Part shown: positions 21,297 to 32,159 of the stretch, piece after piece
How the letters are laid out: each line of letters starts with the position of its first letter
Position numbering within the stretch: position 1 is the stretch's first letter
Source of the DNA: Hyphomonadaceae bacterium
GTDB taxonomy: Bacteria; Pseudomonadota; Alphaproteobacteria; Caulobacterales; Aquidulcibacteraceae
Direction: 5' to 3'
Assembly: GCA_016791425.1 (NCBI GenBank)
Contig: JAEUMQ010000001.1
Location: forward strand, 1 to 33,137
Length of the DNA: 33,137 nucleotides
The notes under the pieces: model-generated
The model's database searches: none
What the model was told of the DNA's origin: nothing
What the model saw: the letters and a program-made list of their open reading frames with translations, nothing else
Translations under genes and position numbers: made by a program

Positions 21297-21851
21297 ATGG
21301 CTAAGGCGGTCTTTCACAAGGGTCAGCGGGTGTTCGTGAAGCCCGTCGGCACCTGGGCGCTCATCGAGACGGTGATGCCGCAATGGGTGAAGGGCGTGGA
21401 AGAGCCCCTGAAGGTCACCTACGAGTGCGGGCTCGGCCGTGACTTCCAGGCCCACGAGCTGGTCGCCGAAGAGACCGAATCCAAGGCGACCGATCTGGTC
21501 GAGACCGAGAAGTGGCGCATCCTGCGTGCGCCCAATCGCTGGCGCCAGGGCGGCGACGTGCGCCTTGGGGCGACCGGCACCTTCCCTATCGTCGTCACCG
21601 ACGAGCAGGATTGGGGCGGCTGGCGCGTGCCGACCGCAGAATACGATCGCGATCCCGGGCGCATCGAGCTGCAGGCCAAGGTGATCGCCAACGCGCAGAA
21701 GATGATGCGCGTCTGCCGCGAGCTGACCCACATCGCCGCCGACCACGCGATGGAATGCCCGCCCGCGCTGCTGGAGCTCGCCGCGCAGGCCGACGCGGTC
21801 CTCGCCTCGATCTACGAAGCCAACGACAGCGCCCCCATCGCGGCGGAATAG
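21297..21851 (+). CDS. Conserved protein of unknown function
   Basis: The 184-residue protein begins AKAVFHKGQRVFVKPVGTWA and looks cytoplasmic, with no signal or membrane segment. The first third is beta-rich (ALIETVMPQWVKGVEEPLKV, TYECGLGRDFQAHEL), like a small SH3-like barrel. The middle has EKWRILRAPNRWRQ and FPIVVTDEQDWGGWRVPTAE, and the last third is helical (KVIANAQKMMRVCRELTHIA). It seems familiar as a conserved alphaproteobacterial hypothetical, but I can give it no function. It is a single gene between the dehydrogenase operon and pepN, followed by a small GC hairpin (21851-21868). Confidence 0.8.
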   Translation: MAKAVFHKGQRVFVKPVGTWALIETVMPQWVKGVEEPLKVTYECGLGRDFQAHELVAEETESKATDLVETEKWRILRAPNRWRQGGDVRLGATGTFPIVVTDEQDWGGWRVPTAEYDRDPGRIELQAKVIANAQKMMRVCRELTHIAADHAMECPPALLELAAQADAVLASIYEANDSAPIAAE

Positions 21852-21872
21852 GGCGCGCCGAGGCGCCCGATT

Positions 21873-21898
21873 GATCCGGGGCCGGGAGCGTGCAAAGC
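21873..21898. repeat. Partial family 2 repeat before pepN
   Basis: GATCCGGGG followed by CCGGGAGCGTGCAAAGC matches the ends of family 2 units read on the minus strand (compare GCTTGCACGCTCCCCGG at 7684-7700 in imuB). It is a single degenerate unit with no inverted partner nearby. Confidence 0.5.
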
Positions 21899-21919
21899 AC
21901 CTCGGTTCCGGAGACTCCC

Positions 21920-24511
21920 ATGTCCGAAGCGGCGCCCGTCCGCCTGGCCGATTACCGGCCGCCCGATTACCTGATCGACGAGGTCTCGCTCGCCTTCGAG
22001 CTCGATCCGCACGCGACGCTGGTGCGCGCCAGATCCACCCTGCGCAGGAACGGCCAAGGCCCCCGCCCGCTCGTGCTCGACGGCGAGCGCGCCGAGCTTG
22101 TCTCCATCGCCATCGACGGCGCGCTCCTTGGCCCCGACGCCTACGAGAAGCGCCCCGGCGGCCTCATGGTGAAGGCGCCGCTGCCGGACCGCTTCACGCT
22201 GGAGATCGTCACCCGCCTTGATCCGGCCAACAACACCGCGCTTGAAGGCCTTTACGTCTCCGGCGGCCGCTTCTGCACGCAATGCGAGGCCGAAGGCTTC
22301 CGCACCATCACCTATTTCCTCGACCGCCCGGACGTGATGGCGCGCTACGAAGTGCGCATCGAAGCGGAAAAGGCGGCCAATCCGACGCTGCTCGCCAACG
22401 GCAACCTCGTGGAAGGGGGCGATCTGCCGAACGGGCGCCGCTATGCGGTCTGGCGCGATCCCTTCCCGAAGCCCTGCTATCTCTTCGCGCTCGTCGCCGG
22501 CGAGTTCGACATCCTCGCCGACAGCTTCACCACCATGTCCGGCCGGGTCGTGCGCCTCGCCATCCATGTCGATCCCGGCGAGCGCGAGCGCGCGCATTTC
22601 GCGATGGATTCCCTGAAGCGCGCGATGCGCTGGGACGAGGAGAAGTTCGGCCGCGAATACGATCTGGACGTCTTCAACATCGTCGCCGTGCGCGATTTCA
22701 ATTTCGGCGCCATGGAGAACAAGGGCCTCAACATCTTCAACTCGGCCTATGTGCTCGCCGATCCCGAGACCGCCACCGACGCCGATTACGAAGCCATCGA
22801 GGCCATCGTCGCGCACGAATACTTCCACAACTGGACCGGCAACCGCATCACCTGCCGCGACTGGTTCCAGCTCTCGCTGAAGGAAGGCCTCACCGTCTTC
22901 CGCGACCAGGAATTCTCCGCCGACCAGCGCTCGCGCCCCGTGCAGCGGATCAAGGACGTGAAGCGCCTGCGCGCGCGGCAATTCCCCGAGGACGCCGGCC
23001 CGCTCGCCCATCCCGTGCGCCCGTCGAACTACATGAAGATCGACAATTTCTACACCGCGACGGTCTACGAGAAGGGGGCCGAGCTCATCCGCATGCTGAA
23101 GACGCTGCTCGGCGCAGACGATTTCAAACGCGGCATGGATCTCTATTTCGAGCGCCGCGACGGCACCGCCTCCACGGTGGAGGATTTCATCGCCTGCTTC
23201 GCGGAAGCCTCCAGCCGCGACCTCACGCACTTCATGCAATGGTACGGTCAGGCCGGCGCGCCGATGCTCGAGATCACGAGCGCCTACGACGCCGCCGCGA
23301 AAGCCTACGAGCTTGCCGTGCGCCAGCACACGCCCGCGACGCCGGGACAGCCGACCAAAGAGCCGATGCTCATTCCGCTGCGCGTCGGCCTCCTCGCGAA
23401 GGACGGACGGCAATTGTCCGAGCGCGCGCTCGTGCTCGACAGCGCGCAGAAATCATTCCGCTTCGAAGGTATCGACGAAAAGCCGATCCCAACGCTGCTG
23501 CGCGGCTTCTCCGCGCCGGTGAAGATATCCGACGGCCTCACGCCCGAAGAGCGCCTCGTGCAGATGGCGCACGATTCCGATCCCTTCACGCGCTGGGAGG
23601 CGGGCCAGACGTTGGCGCGCCAGGAGATGCTCGCGCGCGCCGATGCGCTCATGCGCCAGGGAGCGCCGCCCGCGCCGATCGGGTTGGCCGAAGCGCTCGG
23701 CCGCGAGCTCGACCGCGCGGCGACGGACGCCGCCTTCGCCGCGCTCGCGCTGCGCCTGCCGGAGCTGTCCGAGCTCATCCAATACGCCGAAGCGCCGGAT
23801 CCGGACGGTCTCTTCCAGGCCCGCGAGGAAACCCGTCGCGCGATCGCCGGCGCGCTCAAGGACAAGCTGATCGCCATCGCCGAGGCGCCCGCGGAGAAGG
23901 ATTATTCCATCGACGCTGGCGCCGCCGGCAAGCGCGCGCTCAAAGCCGCCGCGCTCGACCTCCTCGCTTCGCTGGGCCCGGAAACCGAACAGGTTCTTTG
24001 GAGCGCGTTCGACCGCGCCCGCGCCATGACCGAATGGATGGCGGCCCTGAATGCGCTCGGCGCCTCGGGCTCGGCGCGCTTCGACGATGCGCTCGCGCGC
24101 TTCTACGAGAAGTGGCGCCATCGCCCGCTGGTGATGGACAAATGGTTCGCCGTGCAGGCCGCCGCGCCGCGCCGCGATGCGCTCGCGCGCGTGGAGAAGC
24201 TGCGCGCGCATCCCGACTTCGACCTGAAGAACCCGAACCGCGTGCGCTCCGTGGCCGCGACATTCTCGATGAGCAACCTGCTCGCCTTCCACGCCGCCGA
24301 CGGCGCCGGCTACCGCTTCCTCTCCGACATCGTCGGCGAAGCGGACGGCCTCAATCCCGCGCTCGCAGCCCGGCTCTTGACCGCGTTCGAAAGCTGGAAG
24401 CGATTCGATTCCGGGCGTCAGGCGCACGCGCGCCGCGCGCTCGAAGGCCTGAGCGAGCGCGCGAATCTCTCCCGCAACGCGCGCGAAGTCGTCGCCCGCA
24501 CGCTTGGCTAG
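21920..24511 (+). CDS. pepN: Aminopeptidase N (M1 family zinc metallopeptidase)
   Basis: The 863-residue cytoplasmic enzyme removes N-terminal residues from peptides. It has the exopeptidase motif GAMEN (263-267), the zinc site HEYFH (299-303) and the third ligand Glu322 in SLKEGLT. Other PepN-type blocks are EGLYVSGGRFCTQCEAEGFR, TYFLDRPDVMARYEVRIEA and KIDNFYTATVYEKGAELIRM. The helical C-terminal domain (to NAREVVARTLG) gives the full length of the E. coli-type enzyme. The ATG at 21920 was chosen for its GGAG ribosome site; the earlier in-frame GTG at 21890 lies in repeat sequence. The next gene, the PleC-like kinase, follows on the same strand after 109 bp. Confidence 0.95.
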   Translation: MSEAAPVRLADYRPPDYLIDEVSLAFELDPHATLVRARSTLRRNGQGPRPLVLDGERAELVSIAIDGALLGPDAYEKRPGGLMVKAPLPDRFTLEIVTRLDPANNTALEGLYVSGGRFCTQCEAEGFRTITYFLDRPDVMARYEVRIEAEKAANPTLLANGNLVEGGDLPNGRRYAVWRDPFPKPCYLFALVAGEFDILADSFTTMSGRVVRLAIHVDPGERERAHFAMDSLKRAMRWDEEKFGREYDLDVFNIVAVRDFNFGAMENKGLNIFNSAYVLADPETATDADYEAIEAIVAHEYFHNWTGNRITCRDWFQLSLKEGLTVFRDQEFSADQRSRPVQRIKDVKRLRARQFPEDAGPLAHPVRPSNYMKIDNFYTATVYEKGAELIRMLKTLLGADDFKRGMDLYFERRDGTASTVEDFIACFAEASSRDLTHFMQWYGQAGAPMLEITSAYDAAAKAYELAVRQHTPATPGQPTKEPMLIPLRVGLLAKDGRQLSERALVLDSAQKSFRFEGIDEKPIPTLLRGFSAPVKISDGLTPEERLVQMAHDSDPFTRWEAGQTLARQEMLARADALMRQGAPPAPIGLAEALGRELDRAATDAAFAALALRLPELSELIQYAEAPDPDGLFQAREETRRAIAGALKDKLIAIAEAPAEKDYSIDAGAAGKRALKAAALDLLASLGPETEQVLWSAFDRARAMTEWMAALNALGASGSARFDDALARFYEKWRHRPLVMDKWFAVQAAAPRRDALARVEKLRAHPDFDLKNPNRVRSVAATFSMSNLLAFHAADGAGYRFLSDIVGEADGLNPALAARLLTAFESWKRFDSGRQAHARRALEGLSERANLSRNAREVVARTLG

Positions 24512-24620
24512 CCTCGCCCCCGCTTTTTCTGGGGACTGATTCCCTCCCCCGCCTCGACCCCTTTGTGACGCAAAGGTAAATTTCGAGGTTCGGCGATTCT
24601 TTCGCCGCGGGGTTGGGGTT

Positions 24621-27155
<2,535 letters not shown>

Positions 27156-27176
27156 CCCGCGTTTGCGCGGCGACGC

Positions 27177-27764
27177 TCAGGGCGGAGGCGGAGGCCCAGG
27201 CGGTCCTGGCGGTGCGTCGTCCTCCAGGCGCCCATCGCGGAACTGCTTCATCCGCTCGCGCGCGCCTTCGCCCATCGGGCCGCCGAGCGCGCGGCGCCGC
27301 TCGCGCACCAGCGCCTTCACTGCCTCCTGGCGCTCCTCGGGCTTGAGGTCCACAAGCGCCCGCGCCATTGCGTCGTGCCACGCCGCCTGCAGCGCAGCAT
27401 CCGCCGCACGCTGCCGCGCGAGCGCCGCGCGCACCGCCTCCGCATCGTAGGTCGCGGCCGTCGCGACACGCTCCACGTCCTGACGCGCCGCGCGCGCCGC
27501 GGCGCGCAATTCCTGCGTCTGTCCCCACGCGCCGCGAAGCTCGCGCCGGATCGCTTCGCGCGATGCCTCATCCAGCGCGCGCATGAAGCCGCCCCCGCCG
27601 GGACCGACGTCCGGGCGCGGACCTCTGCCGTCGCGATGATCGCGCTCGGGACCGGGCCGGTCGAGCCGGACGCCGGCGACATAGGCGCCCACGCCGCCGC
27701 CGATCAGCAGCAGGTTCACCGCCAGCGACGCGATCAGCAACGTCTTGAGACGTCCTTCGCTCAT
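27177..27764 (-). CDS. Periplasmic heavy-metal-sensor-like protein (CnrX/Spy/CpxP-like)
   Basis: The 195-residue protein has an N-terminal anchor (LLIASLAVNLLLIGGGVGAYVAG) and a periplasmic, almost all-helical domain rich in Arg, Ala and Glu. It contains ALDEASREAIRRELRGAWGQ and a degenerate LTxxQ-like LKPEERQEAVKAL, as in the Metal_resist/Spy group, and a proline-rich end. Few His, Cys or Met are present, so direct metal binding is uncertain. Its ATG overlaps the stop of the preceding gene (ATGA), making it the third member of a sigma / anti-sigma / sensor set like CnrH-CnrY-CnrX. It converges on the kinase gene, with 21 bp between the stop codons. Confidence 0.8.
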   Translation of the reverse strand: MSEGRLKTLLIASLAVNLLLIGGGVGAYVAGVRLDRPGPERDHRDGRGPRPDVGPGGGGFMRALDEASREAIRRELRGAWGQTQELRAAARAARQDVERVATAATYDAEAVRAALARQRAADAALQAAWHDAMARALVDLKPEERQEAVKALVRERRRALGGPMGEGARERMKQFRDGRLEDDAPPGPPGPPPPP

Positions 27765-28195
27765 CCTTCTTCTCCAAGCCATGCGAGCTCGTCCGGCGTC
27801 TCGCTCTGGAACGTCGCGGCGATGATCGTGTCGGAAGCCTCGTCCGCGCCGCTGGTCGGGAACGCGCGCGAGCCGGCGAAGCCGACGACGAGCCCGAACA
27901 CCGCGCACGCCGCCAGCGCATAGACCGACCGCCGATCTCCCGGCGCGAAGACGCGCGCTTCACCTTTCGGCGCGTGCTTGAGGATGCGCGCAGCCAGAAG
28001 CTCGCTCGGGTCCGCAACGTCGCGCTCGCTCGCCGCGATCGCAAGGTCGAGCGCGCCTTCCTCGGCCAGCAATCCCGACACGGCCGCCGCATTGCCCGCC
28101 GCGAACGCCTGCGCCTGCGCGCGCTCGGCCTCCGGCCAGCGCTGCGGATCCGCGCCGTACGCCTCCACGATCGCGCTGAAACGGTTCAAGTCCAT
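27761..28195 (-). CDS. Probable membrane anti-sigma factor
   Basis: The 144-residue protein has a cytoplasmic N-terminal half (MDLNRFSAIVEAYGADPQRW, with repeated Ala-rich helices), one membrane helix (SVYALAACAVFGLVVGFAG, about 90-108) and a short periplasmic tail. No zinc anti-sigma motif is seen. Function is inferred from its place between an ECF sigma gene and a periplasmic sensor gene, with coupled translation on both sides. The ATG at 28195 has GGGAGG seven bases upstream and overlaps the sigma stop; a GTG one codon earlier is also possible. Confidence 0.75.
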   Translation of the reverse strand: MDLNRFSAIVEAYGADPQRWPEAERAQAQAFAAGNAAAVSGLLAEEGALDLAIAASERDVADPSELLAARILKHAPKGEARVFAPGDRRSVYALAACAVFGLVVGFAGSRAFPTSGADEASDTIIAATFQSETPDELAWLGEEG

Positions 28196-28791
28196 CACAC
28201 CGCCTCCCCCTCTCCCAACGGGCCCATCAGATCCCCCGCAACATCCGCAAGCGCCGCCTTGAGCGCCCGCCGCCCGCGCGACAGCAAGGATTCCAGCGCC
28301 TCGACGCTGACCTCCAGCGCCGCGGCTGCATCGATATTGCTCATCTCCTGCAGATGGCAGAGCGTGATGGCGGCGCGCTGGCGTTCAGGCAATTTGCGCA
28401 TCGCCTCGCTCACCCGAGCGGCCCGCTGCCGCGCCAGCCACGCCTCGTCCGCGCCTTGCGCGGGGTCCGCGACCATGAGCCCGGCCTCCGCGTCCGGCGT
28501 CTCGCGCCGCCGCCGCAGGCGGTCGTAGCAGAGATTGAGCGCCACCCGATGCATCCACGTCTCGAACTTCGCCTGACCCGGTTTCCATTTCGGCGCCTCG
28601 CGCCATGCGCGCAGGAACACTTCCTGCGCCACATCCTCGGCCTCGGCGGGGTCGCCCAGCATGCGCTGCGCGACCCCCTTGATCCGCCCCAGATGCTTGC
28701 GCACCAGCGCGGTCGCCGCGCCGCGATCGCCCGCGCCGGCCTGCCGGACGAGCTCTCCGTCCGGATCGTAGGTCTCGATGTTCCGGTTCAC
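28195..28791 (-). CDS. ECF-type RNA polymerase sigma factor
   Basis: The 198-residue protein has region 2 (ALVRKHLGRIKGVAQRMLGD, AEDVAQEVFLRAWR, WMHRVALNLCYDRLRR) and region 4 (AMRKLPERQRAAITLCHLQE, SNIDAAAALEVSVEALESLL, SRGRRALKAAL), with no region 1 or 3, as in ECF factors. It should redirect RNA polymerase once released by the downstream anti-sigma. The start is GTG at 28791. No strong ribosome site is seen; it may rely on coupling with the EF-hand gene 21 bp upstream. Whether it reads the GTAACC-type promoters at 15 kb is unknown; no such promoter precedes its own operon. Confidence 0.9.
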   Translation of the reverse strand: MNRNIETYDPDGELVRQAGAGDRGAATALVRKHLGRIKGVAQRMLGDPAEAEDVAQEVFLRAWREAPKWKPGQAKFETWMHRVALNLCYDRLRRRRETPDAEAGLMVADPAQGADEAWLARQRAARVSEAMRKLPERQRAAITLCHLQEMSNIDAAAALEVSVEALESLLSRGRRALKAALADVAGDLMGPLGEGEAV

Positions 28792-28812
28792 GCGCGATCG
28801 GCATAGTCTTCC

Positions 28813-29265
28813 TTACTTCGCGTGTCTCTCCTCGTGTCGGGCGCGCCGCTCGGCCCGCGCAGCGTCGAGCTCGGCGCGCTCCAGCACGCCGTTATGGTTG
28901 GCGTCGATGCGATCGAAGCCAGGATGCGGCGCGGCGTTGAACTCCGCCTGGCTCACCTTGCCGTCGCGATTGGCGTCCATCCGCGCGAAGCGTTCGGCGC
29001 GCCGCTGCTCGGCCGCCTGCCGGCGCGCGTCCCGGTCGGCCTCCGAAATGAACCCGTCGCCATTGGCGTCGAGCCGCGCGAACATTCGCGCCCGCGCCGC
29101 GTTCGCCTCCTCTCGGGTGATCTGCCCGTCGCCGTTGGAATCGGCCCGGGCGAGGCCCATTCCGCCGCCCATGCGCGGCCCCTCGCCGCCCGGCTGGGCG
29201 TGTGCAACCGCGGCGCCCAGCGCAACCGCCAGACAGGCGCCGAGCGCCAGCAATGATTTTCTCAT
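28813..29265 (-). CDS. Secreted EF-hand calcium-binding protein
   Basis: The 150-residue product has a signal peptide (LLALGACLAVALGAAVAHA) and four EF-hand loops: DSNGDGQITREE, DANGDGFISEAD, DANRDGKVSQAE and DANHNGVLERAE. The first three have the usual Asp/Asn/Gly spacing; the fourth has Asn for the central Asp. It should bind calcium in the periplasm. The ATG at 29265 has GGAG 8 bases upstream. It lies 29 bp after glnE and 21 bp before the sigma gene on the same strand, so it may be read with either. The link to the sigma operon suggests a calcium- or envelope-stress signal, which is inference. Confidence 0.9.
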   Translation of the reverse strand: MRKSLLALGACLAVALGAAVAHAQPGGEGPRMGGGMGLARADSNGDGQITREEANAARARMFARLDANGDGFISEADRDARRQAAEQRRAERFARMDANRDGKVSQAEFNAAPHPGFDRIDANHNGVLERAELDAARAERRARHEERHAK

Positions 29266-29294
29266 GCGATGTCTCCAATCCCGTCGCTCCCCCT

Positions 29295-32159
29295 TCAACG
29301 GGCGGGGGGCGCGCTTCCGTCGGAGACGAACTGCACGAACGCGGCGCGCACCTGGCCCTGGAGGGCGCCCAGACGCGCCTCGAGGGCGGCGAAGTCCGCC
29401 GCGCCCCCGAGCCGGGCCAACAGCGACTTGGCGCCTTCCGACGCCGTCGCGGGGTCGAAATCGCCGCGGATGCAGATGCGCAGGCCTTGGTTGAGGTCGC
29501 TATAGAGGCCCCACGCCTCGCCGAGCAGCTGCGCCAGCGCCTCCGGGATGACCTGCGCCTTCCCCAGCCGCGCGATCGCCTCGCCGGAATTGGCCGAGAG
29601 CGCGTCCCCATGCGCGGCGCCCGCAACGAGCTGCGCCGCCTGCGCGATGAACTCGATATCGACGAAGCCGCCCGGCGCGAGCTTCAGATCCCACACGCTC
29701 TTGCCTGGTCGCTCCTTGTCCATGCGTGCGCGCATGTCGGCGACGTCGGCGAGGATCTTCGCGCGATCGTGCGGCCGCAGCATCGCTGCGCGCGCCGCCT
29801 GCGTCGTGCGCGCCCCGACATCCGCATCGCCCGCCACGAACCTGAGCCGGGTGAGCGCCAGAAGCTCCCACGTCCACGCCTCTTCCCCGTAATAGCGCTC
29901 GAACGAGGACAGCCGCACCGCCACCGGCCCCTTCGAGCCGGACGGGCGCAATTGCATGTCGATCTCGTAGAGCGCGCCCTCCTCGGTCGGCGCAGAGAGC
30001 GCGATGATCATGCGCGAGGTGACGCGCGCGTAGAAATCCGCGGCGCCGAGCGCGTTCGCGCCGCCCGACTGGGCGCCGTCTGCGGCGTCATAGACGAGCA
30101 TGATGTCGAGGTCAGACCCTTCCGAGAGCTCGCGCCCGCCGAACTTCCCAAGCGCCATCACCGCGAAGCGTCCAGGCTGGGCGCCGAACACCCGCTCCAC
30201 TTCCTCAAGCGCGACCTGCGCCAGCGCCTCGATCATCGCCTCGGCGAGATCGGCATAGGCCGCGCCGGCCGCCTGCGCGCTCGCCCGCCCGGCCAGCACC
30301 TGCATGCCGATGCGGAACGCCTCCTCGCGCTTCAGCCGCCGCGCCGCATTGAGCGCGCGCTCGAAATCGAGCCCGGCGACGGCCTCGTCGGCGAGCTTGC
30401 GCCGCTCGCCGGCGCGATCCTCCGCCAACGGACGATCGAACCGGGCCTCGATCATCGCGTCGAGCAGCGCGGGTTGCGCGCCGAGCGCATCGGCAAGCCG
30501 CGGCGCGAGCGCCAGCGCGCGCACGATCTCGTCGAGGAATTTCGGTTGGCCGCGGAAGAGCGAAAGCACCTGCACGCCTGCGGGAAGATCGGCGAAGAAT
30601 TTGGAGAAACGCCGGAACGTCTCCTGCGGCTCCCCCGCCGCGGCGATGGCGCGCAGCAGCCCCGGCGTGAGCGCGGTCAGCAGCTCCCGCGCCCGCTCCG
30701 AGCGCATCGCGCGCACGCGGCCATGATGCCAGCCGCGGATGGTCTCCGCGATCTGGGCCGGATCGGAGAAGCCGAGCTTGGCGAGCGTCTCCAGCGTGCC
30801 CGGATCGTTCTCCACGCCGGTGAAGATGAGGCTGCCGAGCGGGTCCGCCAGGCTCTCGAAGCGCCCGAAGAGCGCGTGGTCGGCCTCCGCCACGATGGAG
30901 CGGCGCGCAACGAGCGCGCGCTCCCACGCTTCCCGATCGGCGATGCCGCAGAGCGCCGCCAGATGCGCGCGCGCTTCCGGGCTCGGCGGGATTTTCTGCG
31001 TCTGCGCATCGTCGATCATCTGCAGCCGGTGCTCGACTTCGCGGTAGAACACGTACGCCTCCGCCAGCGCCTCCGCCGCGCCCGCGCCGATCCGCTCTGC
31101 GCGCGCAAGCGCGGCCAGCGCCGGCAGCGTCTGCGGCGCGTGCAGGAGCCGGTTGCGCCCTCCGAAGATGAGCTGCTGCGTCTGCGCGTGGAGCTCGATG
31201 TCGCGGATGCCCCCGCGCCCGAGCTTGAGATCGAACACCGGATCGGAGAGCTCCGCGCTCTTGTGCGCCGAGATGATCTGCCGCTTGATCGAGAGCACGT
31301 CCGTGACTGCCGCGAAATCGAGATGCCTGCGCCAGACGAAGCCTTCGATCGCCTGCAGGAATTCCGCGCCAAGCGCGATGTCCCCGGCCGCCGGGCGCGC
31401 CTTGATATAGACGCAGCGCTCCCAGTTCTGCCCGAGGCTCTGGTAATAGTTTTCCGCCATCCCAATCGTGACCGCCGGCGGCGTGGAGCCTGGATCGGGA
31501 CGCAGGCGCAGATCCGTGCGGAAGACGTAGCCGTCCGCTGTGATCTCCTCCATCGCCTTGACGATAAGCTGCACGAGCTTGAGCGCGGTCTGCCGCGGCT
31601 CGAAGGCCTTCTTCAACCGCAGCCTCGAAGGCTCGTAGAACACCGAGAAATCGATGTCGGAGGAATAATTGAGCTCGCGCGCGCCCATCTTGCCGAGCGC
31701 GATGAGCGTGAACCCCGGGACCGGCCCTTCGGGGCCTTCGCTGCGCTCGATGTCGCCGCGCAGCGCGAGATCCTCCGCCGCGAGCGCCAGCGCCGCGCGC
31801 AAGGACGCGTCGGCGAAATCGGTGAGCGCGCCGGTGACGCGCTCCAGCGGCCAGGCGCGGGCAAGATCAGCGAGCGCGACGGAGAGATGCAGCGCGGCCT
31901 TCGCGTTGCGCAGGCGCGCCATGCCCTCCCCCAGCGCCGGCGGCTGCAGCGCGATCGCCTGCGCCGCCTCGATCGCCGCCCGGCTGGTGCGCTCCGGCCA
32001 GTCCGCATCGATGCTTTTAAGCAGATGCGCATGCCGCGTCATGAGCCGCGCCAGATAGGGCGAATGCGCCCCCGCCGCGCGCGCCGCTTCGCGCAGCGGA
32101 TCGGGGCTGGCGCCGCCCTCGGGCGCGAGCGCGGCTGAAACGGTCGCGAGGCTCGTCAT
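29295..32159 (-). CDS. glnE: Bifunctional glutamine synthetase adenylyltransferase/deadenylase
   Basis: GlnE adds AMP to, or removes it from, glutamine synthetase in response to nitrogen status through PII. The 954-residue protein is full length, with two nucleotidyltransferase domains. The N-terminal one (deadenylase) has GKMGARELNYSSDIDFSVFY at 156-175, and the C-terminal one (adenylylase) has GKFGGRELSEGSDLDIMLVY near 670-690; both carry the catalytic DxD. Linker helices such as LGRGGIRDIELHAQTQQLIF are also typical. The start ATG overlaps the stop of the upstream histidine kinase gene by 4 bases (ATGA), an unusual coupling of nitrogen control with an envelope-type kinase. Confidence 0.95.
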   Translation of the reverse strand: MTSLATVSAALAPEGGASPDPLREAARAAGAHSPYLARLMTRHAHLLKSIDADWPERTSRAAIEAAQAIALQPPALGEGMARLRNAKAALHLSVALADLARAWPLERVTGALTDFADASLRAALALAAEDLALRGDIERSEGPEGPVPGFTLIALGKMGARELNYSSDIDFSVFYEPSRLRLKKAFEPRQTALKLVQLIVKAMEEITADGYVFRTDLRLRPDPGSTPPAVTIGMAENYYQSLGQNWERCVYIKARPAAGDIALGAEFLQAIEGFVWRRHLDFAAVTDVLSIKRQIISAHKSAELSDPVFDLKLGRGGIRDIELHAQTQQLIFGGRNRLLHAPQTLPALAALARAERIGAGAAEALAEAYVFYREVEHRLQMIDDAQTQKIPPSPEARAHLAALCGIADREAWERALVARRSIVAEADHALFGRFESLADPLGSLIFTGVENDPGTLETLAKLGFSDPAQIAETIRGWHHGRVRAMRSERARELLTALTPGLLRAIAAAGEPQETFRRFSKFFADLPAGVQVLSLFRGQPKFLDEIVRALALAPRLADALGAQPALLDAMIEARFDRPLAEDRAGERRKLADEAVAGLDFERALNAARRLKREEAFRIGMQVLAGRASAQAAGAAYADLAEAMIEALAQVALEEVERVFGAQPGRFAVMALGKFGGRELSEGSDLDIMLVYDAADGAQSGGANALGAADFYARVTSRMIIALSAPTEEGALYEIDMQLRPSGSKGPVAVRLSSFERYYGEEAWTWELLALTRLRFVAGDADVGARTTQAARAAMLRPHDRAKILADVADMRARMDKERPGKSVWDLKLAPGGFVDIEFIAQAAQLVAGAAHGDALSANSGEAIARLGKAQVIPEALAQLLGEAWGLYSDLNQGLRICIRGDFDPATASEGAKSLLARLGGAADFAALEARLGALQGQVRAAFVQFVSDGSAPPAR

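Noticed and set aside
24513-24540. Terminator after pepN (CCCC...T-run...GGGG)
   Set aside because: The stem is only four pairs and the T-run is in the loop, so it is not a convincing terminator.
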